Shown piece after piece: positions 37,401-45,099 of a stretch of 64,000 nucleotides of DNA (position 1 is its first letter; each line of letters opens with the position of its first letter). Source of the stretch: Pseudomonadota bacterium (lineage in GTDB: Bacteria; Pseudomonadota; Gammaproteobacteria; Burkholderiales; Burkholderiaceae_E); contig CAUJHG010000022.1 in NCBI GenBank assembly GCA_963204785.1, forward strand, positions 1-64,000. The letters run 5' to 3'. The notes below the pieces were generated by a model. It saw nothing but the letters and a program-made list of their open reading frames with translations, was not told the origin of the DNA and made no database searches. Position numbers and translations under genes: made by a program.

Positions 37401-38102
37401 GCCTACGCCTACCTGCTGATCCCCGACGAAGGCGCGATCACGAAGGACGCAACCAGGCGCCTGGAGGCGATCCAGTCGATGGAGGAACTCGGTTCGGGCT
37501 TCTACCTCGCGATGCACGACCTCGAGATCCGCGGCGCCGGCGAGGTGCTCGGCGACTCCCAGTCGGGCGACATGCTCGAGGTGGGCTTCGCGCTGTACAA
37601 CGAAATGCTCGACCAGGCGGTGCGCGCGCTGAAGGCCGGGCACGAGCCGGACCTCGCCGCGCCGCTGGCTGCGACCACCGAGATCAACCTGCACCTGCCG
37701 GCGCTGCTGCCCGACGACTACTGCGGCGACGTGCACGAACGCCTGACGCTCTACAAGCGCATGGCCAACTGCGCAACGCCCGATGCGCTCGACGCGATGC
37801 AGGAGGAGCTGATCGACCGCTTCGGGAAGCTGCCGGAGGCGGCGCGCGCACTGCTTGCGACGCACCGACTGCGCATCCTGTCGCAGCCCCTGGGGGTTTC
37901 ACGCATCGACGCCGCGGGCGAGGCGATCGCGATCCAGTTCGTTCCGCAGCCGCCGATCGAGCCGGAGGAGATCATCCGCTTCATCCAGAGTCGACGCGAC
38001 GCGAAGCTCGCCGGCCCCGATCGGCTGCGGCTCACGGTGAAATCCAATGACCTCGCCTCCCGGGTGCAGCGCATCCGCGAGGCGCTCGAGGCCCTGTCAT
38101 GA
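34473..38102 (+). CDS. mfd: Transcription-repair coupling factor Mfd
   Basis: SF2 translocase that removes RNA polymerase stalled at DNA damage and recruits UvrA. 1209 residues. N-terminal UvrB-like module (LPDWETLPYDDFSPHQDLVSERL), an Ala/Pro-rich linker around residues 350-410 longer than usual, the RNA-polymerase-interaction domain (GAPVVHAQHGIGRYQGLVTMDLGDG), then motor domains with Walker A CGDVGFGKTEVA, Walker B VIIDEEHRFGV, the TRG region and VGRSHHQAYAYLL, and the regulatory C-terminal domain. Start TTG 34473 is uncertain. The stop overlaps serB by ATGA. Confidence 0.96.
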   Translation: MNPAVASPARVAPPDDLLAHAARPPKPGTVFALPRTVGSSDALLIAHLAQRAEGAALAVITASAPDARRLAREIPYFAPTLSVRLLPDWETLPYDDFSPHQDLVSERLDTLYQLQQGQCQVVVATATTALHRLAPPAFLASHTFFFDKGQRLDEAALRCQLVLAGYENVTQVVRPGEYSVRGGLIDLYPMGAALPYRLDLFGDEIDSIRTFDPDTQRSLYPIDRVRLLPGREFPMDEAARTAFRGRWRERFEGDPSRATLYRDIGNGIAGAGIEYWLPLFFADTATVFDYLPPGARVLTHGDVDAAARRFFEEALQRHRFLSHDAQRPLLRPDELFLDAEGFFARAAGFGRWTLAAPEAGSAAAEAAASGPEAAAAAPRSGARGPQTPPPASPEQPAPQAVRPTPGPAARRFGVPLPALAVNRRAEAPLALLEHWLREAPGRKLILAESAGRRETLVQLFEEHRLLDGAAGRLPQPDDWRSFAEGEDEIAIGVGPLHDGFALPEAGIAVATEAELFAGVARRGPRGRREAQTDVDAIIRDLSELKVGAPVVHAQHGIGRYQGLVTMDLGDGPTEFLHLVYANQATLYVPVSQLHVIGRYSGASPDEAPLHTLGSGQWEKARRRAAQQARDTAAELLDLYARRAARQGHAFGFQTHDYEAFAEGFGFEETPDQLAAIHAVVQDMVSGRPMDRLVCGDVGFGKTEVALRAAFVAVADGRQVAVLAPTTLLAEQHFQTFSDRFAGWPVRLAELSRFRSAKEVKAAVEGIRAGQVDIVIGTHKLLSPELKFPRLGLVIIDEEHRFGVRQKEALKNLRAEVDVLTLTATPIPRTLAMSLESIRDFSVIATAPQRRLAIKTFVRKESEGTIREALLRELKRGGQAYFLHNEVETIENRRRMLEALLPEARIGVAHGQMPERELERVMRDFHQRRFNVLLCTTIIETGIDVPSANTIVMHRADRFGLAQLHQLRGRVGRSHHQAYAYLLIPDEGAITKDATRRLEAIQSMEELGSGFYLAMHDLEIRGAGEVLGDSQSGDMLEVGFALYNEMLDQAVRALKAGHEPDLAAPLAATTEINLHLPALLPDDYCGDVHERLTLYKRMANCATPDALDAMQEELIDRFGKLPEAARALLATHRLRILSQPLGVSRIDAAGEAIAIQFVPQPPIEPEEIIRFIQSRRDAKLAGPDRLRLTVKSNDLASRVQRIREALEALS

Positions 38103-38947
38103 ACCTCGTCGTCCAGCATCCCGAACTCTCCGACGCCACGGTCGAGGCGATCACCGCCCGGCTTGGTGCGCCCGCCGCACGGCGCGCCCCTGGTTACGCA
38201 CGCTGGAGCGGCGTCACTCTCGGACACGACGCGGCCCGTGCGCTTGGCGACGAGCACGCGGTCGACGCCGGACTGGTGCCCGCGGCACAACGCCTGGCCG
38301 GGTTCCGGCTGATGGCCTTCGACATGGATTCCACCCTGATCACGATCGAGTGCATCGACGAGATCGCCGACTTCGCCGGCCGCAAGGCCGAGGTCGCCGC
38401 GATCACCGAGGCTGCGATGCGTGGCGAGATCAGGGACTACAAGGAAAGCCTGCGCCGACGGGTCGCACTGCTCGAAGGCCTGGACGAAGGCGCGCTGCAG
38501 CGGGTCTACGATGAACGCCTGCAACTGACGCCCGGCGCTCCCGTGCTGCTGGCGGCCGCCCGTGACGCCGGGATGAGGCTTCTGCTGGTCTCCGGCGGCT
38601 TCACCTTCTTCACCGAGCGGCTGCGCGAGCGGCTCGGCCTGGACTTCGCGCATTCGAACACCCTCGAGGTGGCGGGCGGCCGGCTCACCGGGCGAGTCCT
38701 CGGCGAGATCGTCGACGCCGCCGGCAAGCGCGATGCGGTGCTCGAAGCCTGCCGGGAGATCGGCTGCAGCCCCAAGCAGGCGGTGGTGCTCGGCGACGGT
38801 GCCAACGACCTGGAGATGATGCGCGTGGCAGGGGTCTCGATCGCCTATCGTGCCAAGCCCGTGGTGCGCGCGCAGACCACCTATGGTCTGAACCACTGCG
38901 GCCTGGACGCAGCGGTGCGGCTGTTCGCCGACGCGCCGGACTGGTGA
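38099..38947 (+). CDS. serB: Phosphoserine phosphatase
   Basis: Last step of serine synthesis. HAD-family hydrolase, 282 residues, with an N-terminal regulatory-type domain of about 70 residues. Catalytic nucleophile Asp75 and acid Asp77 in LMAFDMDSTLITIECIDEIA; motif II in LLLVSGGFTFFTERL; motifs III/IV in KRDAVLEACREIG and VVLGDGANDLEMM. Start ATG overlaps the mfd stop (ATGA), so expression is likely coupled to mfd. An MFS gene follows 13 nt later. Confidence 0.95.
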   Translation: MNLVVQHPELSDATVEAITARLGAPAARRAPGYARWSGVTLGHDAARALGDEHAVDAGLVPAAQRLAGFRLMAFDMDSTLITIECIDEIADFAGRKAEVAAITEAAMRGEIRDYKESLRRRVALLEGLDEGALQRVYDERLQLTPGAPVLLAAARDAGMRLLLVSGGFTFFTERLRERLGLDFAHSNTLEVAGGRLTGRVLGEIVDAAGKRDAVLEACREIGCSPKQAVVLGDGANDLEMMRVAGVSIAYRAKPVVRAQTTYGLNHCGLDAAVRLFADAPDW

Positions 38948-38960
38948 ACCGGACCGTCTG

Positions 38961-40178
38961 ATGGGCCGTGACCCGATCGAGCGCTCCCCGGTGGCCCTTG
39001 CGCTGGCAGGCGCATGTTCGCTCGCCGCGGGCATGGGCATCGGGCGTTTCGCGTACACCCCGCTGCTGCCGGCGATGCAGCGTGACCTCGACCTGAGCAT
39101 CGCCGCCGCCGGCTACGTCGCCTCGGCCAACTTCCTGGGCTATCTGCTGGGCGCCCTGCTGGCGATCCGCGTCGCCCGCGAGCGGCGCACCGCCTGGTTC
39201 CTGATCGGGCTCGCGGCGAGCGTGGCCACCACCCTCGGGATGGCCCCGGCCGAGTCCCCATGGGTGCTCGGGACGATCCGCGTCGTCGCGGGCTGGGCTT
39301 CGGCCTACATCATGATCCACGGCGCGGCGATCGCGCTCGACGCGCTCGCGCGGGCCGGCCGGCCGATGCTCTTCAGCCTGATCGCCGCGGGCGTGGGCAT
39401 CGGGATCACGCTGACCGCGCTGACGACCGAGGCGATGTCGCGTGCGCACGCGAGCGCGGCGACGATGTGGATCGCGCTCGGCGTGCTGGCGGCGCTGCTG
39501 GCGACTCCGGCCTCGATCCTGCGCGATCCGCCGCAGCCGCCGGGCCCGCCGCAGTCGGCGCCCGACCCGGCCCCGTCGCCGGTCTCCGGGCAGCCGTCAC
39601 CGAGCGAGCGCCGCGCGCTCGCGTGGCTCACCCTCGCCTACGGGCTGCTCGGCTTCGGCTACGTGATCACCGCCACCTTCCTGGTGGTGATCGTGCGCGC
39701 AACCCCGGAGTGGCGCGCCTGGGAGATGGCGGTGTGGATGTGCGTCGGGCTGGCGGGCGCGCCCTCGAACTTCTTCTGGATGCGCGTCGCGCAGGCGATC
39801 GATCCCTATCGGGCGATGATCGCCGCCTACCTGCTCGAAGCGATCGGGGTGATGGCGGCAGTGGTCGGCGGCAGCCTGCCGATGGTGATGCTCGGCGCAG
39901 TGCTGCTCGGGGGCACCTTCATGGCGATCACCGCCGTCGGACTGACCACCGGTCGCGTGCTCGCCCGCGGCGAGAGCGGCCCCACGGTGGCGCGAATGAC
40001 CGCCGCCTTCGGCCTGGGCCAGATCGTCGGCCCGGGCCTTGGCGGCTGGCTGGCCGAGCGCAGCGGCAGCTTCCTCGCGCCTTCGGCGCTCGCGGCGCTG
40101 GTCCTGGTCGCGTGCGCGGCGATGGTGGCGCGCGCGCGGCAGGAACTGCGGGCCGGGGCGGCAGGCCCGCTCGCCTGA
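38961..40178 (+). CDS. MFS transporter, YbfB/YjiJ family
   Basis: 405 residues with about 12 membrane helices. First helix region LAGACSLAAGMGIGRFAYTPLLPAMQ, with the GRFAYTPLLP motif typical of YbfB/YjiJ transporters; the central cytoplasmic loop is Pro-rich (PPGPPQSAPDPAPSP). The second half has TVARMTAAFGLGQIVGPGLGGWLAERSG. Substrate unknown. Follows serB closely and may be co-transcribed. The convergent gap 40179-40254 shows nothing. Confidence 0.88.
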   Translation: MGRDPIERSPVALALAGACSLAAGMGIGRFAYTPLLPAMQRDLDLSIAAAGYVASANFLGYLLGALLAIRVARERRTAWFLIGLAASVATTLGMAPAESPWVLGTIRVVAGWASAYIMIHGAAIALDALARAGRPMLFSLIAAGVGIGITLTALTTEAMSRAHASAATMWIALGVLAALLATPASILRDPPQPPGPPQSAPDPAPSPVSGQPSPSERRALAWLTLAYGLLGFGYVITATFLVVIVRATPEWRAWEMAVWMCVGLAGAPSNFFWMRVAQAIDPYRAMIAAYLLEAIGVMAAVVGGSLPMVMLGAVLLGGTFMAITAVGLTTGRVLARGESGPTVARMTAAFGLGQIVGPGLGGWLAERSGSFLAPSALAALVLVACAAMVARARQELRAGAAGPLA

Positions 40179-40254
40179 GCCGCGCGGGACTCGATCGTGA
40201 TCGGCCACGCGCCGGCCGGGAGCGGCAAGCGCCCCACCGGCGCGCGCACCGCGC

Positions 40255-40653
40255 CTACTGTGCAGGGGGCGGCCACTCCGCGTGCTCGGGGAAGCCCTCG
40301 TAGGCCAGCCACGGCCGATCGTGCGCGCGCCAGATGTGCAGGGCCGAGCGCACGCCCGGATCCTCGTCGAGCGAGGCCACGCGGATGATCACGCTGTCGC
40401 GCCCGAGCCACTCGGCCATCAGGTGCGCGCCGCAGTCACGGCAGAAGTGCCGCAGCTTTCCCGGACTGGACTCGAAGGCGCCGCGCGACCCATCGCCCGC
40501 CAGCCAGCGGAACCCCGCCCGCGGCGCCCGCGCGGTGGCCGCGAACGGCGCCGAGTGCGCCTTCTGGCAGGTGTGGCAATGACAGTGGAAGACCGGCCCC
40601 TCGAGCCGCTCCACCTCGTACGCCACTGCCCCGCAGAGACAGCTTCCCTTCAT
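40255..40653 (-). CDS. GFA/CENP-V-domain protein (Mss4-like zinc fold)
   Basis: 132 residues from ATG 40653, with GGGAGG 5 nt upstream. The GFA (glutathione-dependent formaldehyde-activating enzyme) fold is shown by zinc cysteines in GSCLCGAVAYEVERL, FHCHCHTCQKAHSAPFAA and HFCRDCGAHL. Most members have no proven role in formaldehyde metabolism, so the name is structural. Next to metY but with its own ribosome-binding site. Confidence 0.88.
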   Translation of the reverse strand: MKGSCLCGAVAYEVERLEGPVFHCHCHTCQKAHSAPFAATARAPRAGFRWLAGDGSRGAFESSPGKLRHFCRDCGAHLMAEWLGRDSVIIRVASLDEDPGVRSALHIWRAHDRPWLAYEGFPEHAEWPPPAQ

Positions 40654-40707
40654 TGCGACCTCCCTCTCATCGCGCCCGCCGCATGTGCCCGGAAGTGTAG
40701 CGCCGCA

Positions 40708-40730
40708 GCCGGGCGGGAGACCCGCCCGGC
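40708..40730 (-). terminator. Stem-loop after metY
   Basis: GCCGGGCGGG (40708-40717), AGA loop, CCCGCCCGGC (40721-40730): a perfect 10-bp stem starting 3 nt after the metY stop. No T-run; probable 3'-end hairpin or terminator. Confidence 0.6.
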
Positions 40731-40733
40731 GGA

Positions 40734-42011
40734 TCAGCCGGCAGCCTTGGCCAGCGCCTGATCGATGTCCGCCAGAAGATCGTCGATGTGCTCGATCCCG
40801 ATCGACAGGCGCACCAGTTCGGGCGTCACTCCCGCGGCTTTCAGTTCCTCCGGCGAGAGCTGCCGATGCGTGGTGCTCCCCGGGTGGGTGGCCAGCGAGC
40901 GCGTGTCGCCGATGTTCACCAGGCGCAGCACGAGTTGCAGCGCGTCCAGGAAACGCTCGCCGCCCGCACGACCCGCCTTCACGCCGAAGGACAGCACCCC
41001 GGAGGCGCCCCTGGGCAGGTAGCGCTGTGCAAGGGCACGCTGGGGACTCGAGGCAAGCCCCGGATAGACCACCCAGCTCACTGCCGGATGCTTCTCCAGG
41101 TGCTCGGCCACCGCCAGCGAGTTCGCCGAGATGCGGTCCATGCGCAGCGGCAGCGTCTCGAGGCCCTGCAGGATCAGGAAGGCGTTGAACGGCGACAGCG
41201 CAGCACCGGTGTTGCGCAGCGGGACCACGCGCGCACGGCCGATGTAGGCTGCCGCACCCAGCGCTTCGACGTAGTTGACGCCGTGGTAGGAGGGATCCGG
41301 CTCGTTCAGGCGGCGGAACTTCGCCTTGTGCTCGGCCCACGGGAACTTGCCGGAGTCGACGATCAGTCCGCCGATCGAGTTGCCGTGGCCGCCGATGTAC
41401 TTGGTCAGCGAGTGCACGACGATGTCCGCACCGTGCTCGATCGGGCGCAGCAGATAGGGAGAGGGCACCGTGTTGTCGACGATCAGCGGCACGCCGCGCT
41501 CGTGGGCGATCCTGGCGATCTCGCCGATGTCGGCCACCGAGGCCGAGGGGTTGCCGATGCTCTCGACGTACACGGCGCGCGTGCGCGCGTCGATCAGCGG
41601 CGCGAACGAGGCCGGGTCGTCGCCGTCGGCAAAGCGCGTCTCGATGCCGAACTGCGGAAGCGTGTGCGCGAACAGGTTGTAGGTGCCACCATACAGGCGC
41701 GTGGCCGAGACGATGTTGTCTCCGGCTTCGGCGATCGTCTGGATCGCGTAGGTGATCGCCGATTGCCCCGAGGCGACCGCGAGGGCGCCGATCCCGCCTT
41801 CCATCGCCGCGACCCGCTTCTCGAGCACGTCGTTGGTCGGGTTCATGATCCGCGTGTAGATGTTGCCGGGGGCCTTCAGATCGAACAGGTCGGCGCCGTG
41901 CTGTGCGGAATCGAACGCGTAGGAAGTGGTCTGGTAGATCGGCACCGCCACCGACTTGGTCGTCGGCTCGGGCGTGTAGCCCGCATGGACCGCTAGGGTC
42001 TCGAGTTTCAT
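40734..42011 (-). CDS. metY: O-acetylhomoserine sulfhydrylase (aminocarboxypropyltransferase)
   Basis: PLP enzyme of the Cys/Met metabolism family making homocysteine from O-acetylhomoserine and sulfide. 425 residues from ATG 42011, with AGGAG about 7 nt upstream. The PLP lysine is Lys204 in VVHSLTKYIGGHGNSIGG; substrate-binding YTRIMNPTNDVLEKRVAAMEGG is typical of MetY rather than MetB/MetC, as is the long insertion near FRRLNEPDPSYHGVNYVEALG. The 122-nt gap to rimO shows no clear promoter. Confidence 0.93.
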   Translation of the reverse strand: MKLETLAVHAGYTPEPTTKSVAVPIYQTTSYAFDSAQHGADLFDLKAPGNIYTRIMNPTNDVLEKRVAAMEGGIGALAVASGQSAITYAIQTIAEAGDNIVSATRLYGGTYNLFAHTLPQFGIETRFADGDDPASFAPLIDARTRAVYVESIGNPSASVADIGEIARIAHERGVPLIVDNTVPSPYLLRPIEHGADIVVHSLTKYIGGHGNSIGGLIVDSGKFPWAEHKAKFRRLNEPDPSYHGVNYVEALGAAAYIGRARVVPLRNTGAALSPFNAFLILQGLETLPLRMDRISANSLAVAEHLEKHPAVSWVVYPGLASSPQRALAQRYLPRGASGVLSFGVKAGRAGGERFLDALQLVLRLVNIGDTRSLATHPGSTTHRQLSPEELKAAGVTPELVRLSIGIEHIDDLLADIDQALAKAAG

Positions 42012-42133
42012 CGTCTGCTCCTGGTCGAAGGAACCTGAAAGGATGACAGCTGCCACCGGCGAGGCAAGTTATGCCACGACGGTTCTATGCTTATCGCCCG
42101 GTCGGCCGGCCGCTGCCGCGGCCCGGTGGGGAG

Positions 42134-43531
42134 TCAGCCGCGCAGTTCTCCGCGCAGGTCGTGCTCGTCGCTGCCGGTGATCGCGACCTCGACTAACTGC
42201 CCTGCCCCGAGCCTGCCGCTGCCGGTGAAGCGCACCACGCCATCGATCTCGGGCGCGTCCATCGAGGTGCGCCCGACGGCGAGCAGGCCATCGTCGGTCT
42301 CCTCGAAGCCGTCGACCAGCACACGCATGGTGCGCCCGACGAAGCGCTGGAGGCGCTTCGCGCTGATCCGCGCCTGGACCTCCATGAAGCGCGCGCGGCG
42401 CTCCTCGCGCAGCGCGTGCGCAAGCGCACCGGGCAGCGCGTTGGCCGTCGCCCCCTCCACCGGGGAGTAGGCGAAGCAGCCGACGCGGTCGAGCTGGGCC
42501 TCCTGGAGGAAGTCGAGCAGATGGCGGAACTCGTCCTCGGTCTCTCCGGGGAAGCCGGCGATGAAGGTGCTGCGGATCGTGAGATCCGGGCAGATCCTGC
42601 GCCAGGCCTGGATGCGCTCGATGTTGCGCTCGCCCGAGGCGGGACGCTTCATCAGCTTCAGGATGCGCGGATGCGAGTGCTGGAAGGGCACGTCGAGATA
42701 AGGCAGGACCTTGCCCTCGGCCATCAGGGGCAGGATCTCGTCGACGTGCGGATACGGGTAGACGTAGTGCAGCCGCACCCAGACGCCGAGCTGCGCGAGT
42801 TCCTGCACCAGTTCGGCCATCCGCGTGCGCACGGGCCGCCCGCGCACCATGCCCTCGGCATAGCGAAGATCGACACCGTAGGCGCTGGTGTCCTGCGAGA
42901 TCACCAGCAGTTCGCGCACACCGGCGCGCACCAGCGCCTCGGCCTCGCGGACCACCTCGCCGATCGGGCGGCTCACCAGGTCGCCGCGCATCGAGGGAAT
43001 GATGCAGAAGCTGCAACGATGGTTGCAGCCTTCGGAGATCTTCAGGTAGGCGTAGTGCCGCGGCGTCAGCTTGACCCCGGCCTCGGGCACCAGGTCGACG
43101 AAGGGATCGTGCGGCTTGGGCAGGTGCTGGTGGATCTGCCCCATCACCTCCGCGGTCGCGTGCGGGCCGGTGACGGCCAGCACCTTCGGATGCACCTGGG
43201 CGACCATGCTTGCGCCGCCACTGGTGGTGCGGGCGCCGAGGCAGCCGGTGACGATGACCTTGCCGTTCTCGGCCAGCGCCTCGCCGATGGCATCGAGCGA
43301 CTCGGCGACCGCGTCGTCGATGAAACCGCAGGTATTCACCACCACCAGGTCGGAATCCTGGTAGCTGCCGGAGATCCCGTACCCCTCGGCACGCAGCTGC
43401 GTGAGGATGCGCTCGGAATCAACGAGCGCCTTGGGACAGCCGAGCGAGACGAAGCCCACCGTGGGCGGGCGTGGCGGCTGCGCTCGGGACTTGCGGGGCC
43501 TGGAGCCCCCGGGGGATGCGGTTCGGGTCAT
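42134..43531 (-). CDS. rimO: Ribosomal protein S12 methylthiotransferase RimO
   Basis: Radical-SAM enzyme that methylthiolates an Asp of ribosomal protein S12. 465 residues. N-terminal UPF0004 domain with cluster cysteines Cys32, Cys68 and Cys97 ([24 protein letters not shown]); radical-SAM cluster Cys169/173/176 in [20 protein letters not shown]-terminal TRAM domain. RimO rather than MiaB is supported by [12 protein letters not shown] and [14 protein letters not shown] 43531 lies 10 nt after a TAGAAT box and has no Shine-Dalgarno. Confidence 0.95.
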   Translation of the reverse strand: MTRTASPGGSRPRKSRAQPPRPPTVGFVSLGCPKALVDSERILTQLRAEGYGISGSYQDSDLVVVNTCGFIDDAVAESLDAIGEALAENGKVIVTGCLGARTTSGGASMVAQVHPKVLAVTGPHATAEVMGQIHQHLPKPHDPFVDLVPEAGVKLTPRHYAYLKISEGCNHRCSFCIIPSMRGDLVSRPIGEVVREAEALVRAGVRELLVISQDTSAYGVDLRYAEGMVRGRPVRTRMAELVQELAQLGVWVRLHYVYPYPHVDEILPLMAEGKVLPYLDVPFQHSHPRILKLMKRPASGERNIERIQAWRRICPDLTIRSTFIAGFPGETEDEFRHLLDFLQEAQLDRVGCFAYSPVEGATANALPGALAHALREERRARFMEVQARISAKRLQRFVGRTMRVLVDGFEETDDGLLAVGRTSMDAPEIDGVVRFTGSGRLGAGQLVEVAITGSDEHDLRGELRG

Positions 43532-43541
43532 GGCCGGGCGG

Positions 43542-43547
43542 ATTCTA
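43542..43547 (-). promoter_or_regulatory. -10-like TAGAAT before rimO
   Basis: TAGAAT on the minus strand ends 10 nt before the rimO ATG. No consensus -35 at 16-18 nt. The rest of the 43532-43640 gap holds a bulged GC stem (about 43581-43611) that could end phaR transcription but is too imperfect to call. Confidence 0.4.
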
Positions 43548-43640
43548 GTCGATCCGCATTCCGCGCGCCCGCCTCAGGCGCCGGCCGCCGGCATCCCCGG
43601 CTCCCGGCCGGGCGGGTGGGTGCGCCGGTCAGCCCCCGTG

Positions 43641-44195
43641 CTAGCGCCGCTCCTCCTCGCTCTCGGAGGCCTGGAACGGAAACTTCTGGAACATGGTGCG
43701 CGCCTGCTGCTGCATCTGCTCCTGCATCTGGACGAACAGGTTCTTGCTCTGCTCGATGTAGTTGCCCATCATCGTCTGGATCATCGGCGTCTGCACCGCC
43801 ATGAACTGCGTCCACAGCTCCGGGCTGGGCAGGCCCTTCGCATCGTAGAAGGCCTTGGACTGATCCTGCATCTTCTCCTGGATCTCGACGAAGGCCTGCA
43901 TCGTCTTCTCCAGGTACGAACCCATCATGCCCTGCATCGCATGGCCGTAGAAGCGGATGATCTGGGCGAGCATCGGCGAGGAGAACAGCGGCGCACCGCC
44001 CGCCTCCTCCTCGAGGATGATCTGCAGCAGGATGCTGCGCGTGAGGTCCTCGCCGGACTTCGCGTCGACCACCTCGAACTCCTCGTTGTCGAGCACCAGC
44101 TGCTTGATGTCCGCCAGCGTGATGTAGGCGCTGGTGCGCGTGTCGTAGAGTCGTCGATTCGGGTATTTCTTGACCAGCCGGATGTTGGCCGCCAT
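43641..44195 (-). CDS. phaR: Polyhydroxyalkanoate synthesis repressor PhaR
   Basis: DNA- and granule-binding regulator that represses phasin and often its own gene until PHA granules titrate it. 184 residues. N-terminal DNA-binding domain IRLVKKYPNRRLYDTRTSAYITLADIKQLV, then two PHB-accumulation regulatory repeats (LTRSILLQIILEEEAGG and IRFYGHAMQGMMGSYLEKTMQAF). A Met/Gln-rich amphipathic C-terminus (FVQMQEQMQQQARTMFQ) may touch the granule. Downstream of phaB, separated by a stem-loop. Confidence 0.95.
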   Translation of the reverse strand: MAANIRLVKKYPNRRLYDTRTSAYITLADIKQLVLDNEEFEVVDAKSGEDLTRSILLQIILEEEAGGAPLFSSPMLAQIIRFYGHAMQGMMGSYLEKTMQAFVEIQEKMQDQSKAFYDAKGLPSPELWTQFMAVQTPMIQTMMGNYIEQSKNLFVQMQEQMQQQARTMFQKFPFQASESEEERR

Positions 44196-44246
44196 CGAGG
44201 AGTGCTCCGGGAAAATGTGGGGATGAACCTCGCTGCGGGCTGCCGG

Positions 44247-44281
44247 CGGGCAGGTTCCGGCGCTGTGCCCGAACCTGCCCG
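44247..44281 (-). terminator. Stem-loop between phaB and phaR
   Basis: CGGGCAGGTTC (44247-44257) pairs perfectly with GAACCTGCCCG (44271-44281) around a 13-nt loop, 13 nt after the phaB stop. No T-tract. It may separate phaB from phaR expression. Confidence 0.6.
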
Positions 44282-44294
44282 TGACCTGTCCGCC

Positions 44295-45035
44295 TCAGCC
44301 CATGTGCAGGCCGCCGTTGCAGGAGAACTCGGCCCCCGTGGTGAAGCCCGCATCATCGGTCGTCAGCCAGCCGACGATCGAGCCGATCTCCTCGGCCTTG
44401 CCCAGCCGCTTGACCGGGATCGACTGGATGATCTTGTCGCGGACATCCTCGCGCACGGCCATCACCATGTCGGTGGCGATGTAGCCCGGAGCGACCGTGT
44501 TGACCGTGACCCCCTTGTTCGCCACCTCCTGGGCCAGGGACATCGTGAAGCCGTGCATCCCCGCCTTCGCCGCGGAGTAGTTGGTCTGCCCGAACTGGCC
44601 CTTCTCGCCGTTGACCGAGGAGATGTTGATGATGCGCCCCCAGTTCTGGTCGAGCATCCCGTCGATCACCTGCTTGGTGACGTTGAACAGCGAGTTCAGG
44701 TTGGTGTCGATCACCGCCTTCCAGTCGTCCAGGCTCATCCGACGGAACACACCGTCGCGGGTGATCCCGGCGTTGTTGACCAGGATGTCGACGGTGCCGT
44801 GCTCGGCCTTGACCTTCTCGAAGGCCGCCTTCGTGGATTCCCAGTCCGATACGTTCCCGACCGAGGCGGCGAAGGCATAGCCGTCGGCCTTCTGCTCGGC
44901 GAGCCACTTGGCGAAGTCGCGCGTCGGACCGCATCCGGCGATCACCGTGTAGCCCATGTCATGGAACCTCCGGCAGATCGCGGTCCCGATACCGCCCATC
45001 CCGCCGGTCACATATGCCACCTTCTTCTTGGACAT
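44295..45035 (-). CDS. phaB: Acetoacetyl-CoA reductase
   Basis: NADPH-dependent SDR that makes (R)-3-hydroxybutyryl-CoA for PHA synthesis. 246 residues. Cofactor loop AYVTGGMGGIGTAICRRF, NNAGITRDGVFRRM, catalytic Ser in INISSVNGEKGQFGQTNYSAAKAG with Tyr and Lys of YSAAK, and C-terminal FTTGAEFSCNGGLHMG. It lies 64 nt after phaC and shares its likely promoter. No phaA thiolase is next to it. Confidence 0.96.
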   Translation of the reverse strand: MSKKKVAYVTGGMGGIGTAICRRFHDMGYTVIAGCGPTRDFAKWLAEQKADGYAFAASVGNVSDWESTKAAFEKVKAEHGTVDILVNNAGITRDGVFRRMSLDDWKAVIDTNLNSLFNVTKQVIDGMLDQNWGRIINISSVNGEKGQFGQTNYSAAKAGMHGFTMSLAQEVANKGVTVNTVAPGYIATDMVMAVREDVRDKIIQSIPVKRLGKAEEIGSIVGWLTTDDAGFTTGAEFSCNGGLHMG

Positions 45036-45099
45036 GCTCGTCTCCCTTCGAGGTCTCTGCGCTCTGCTGACGCCGTCTCCGGCGCCACTCCAATTGCCC

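Noticed and set aside
43581-43611. GC-rich inverted repeat downstream of phaR
   Set aside because: The arms pair only with a bulge and there is no T-run, so I do not call it a terminator.
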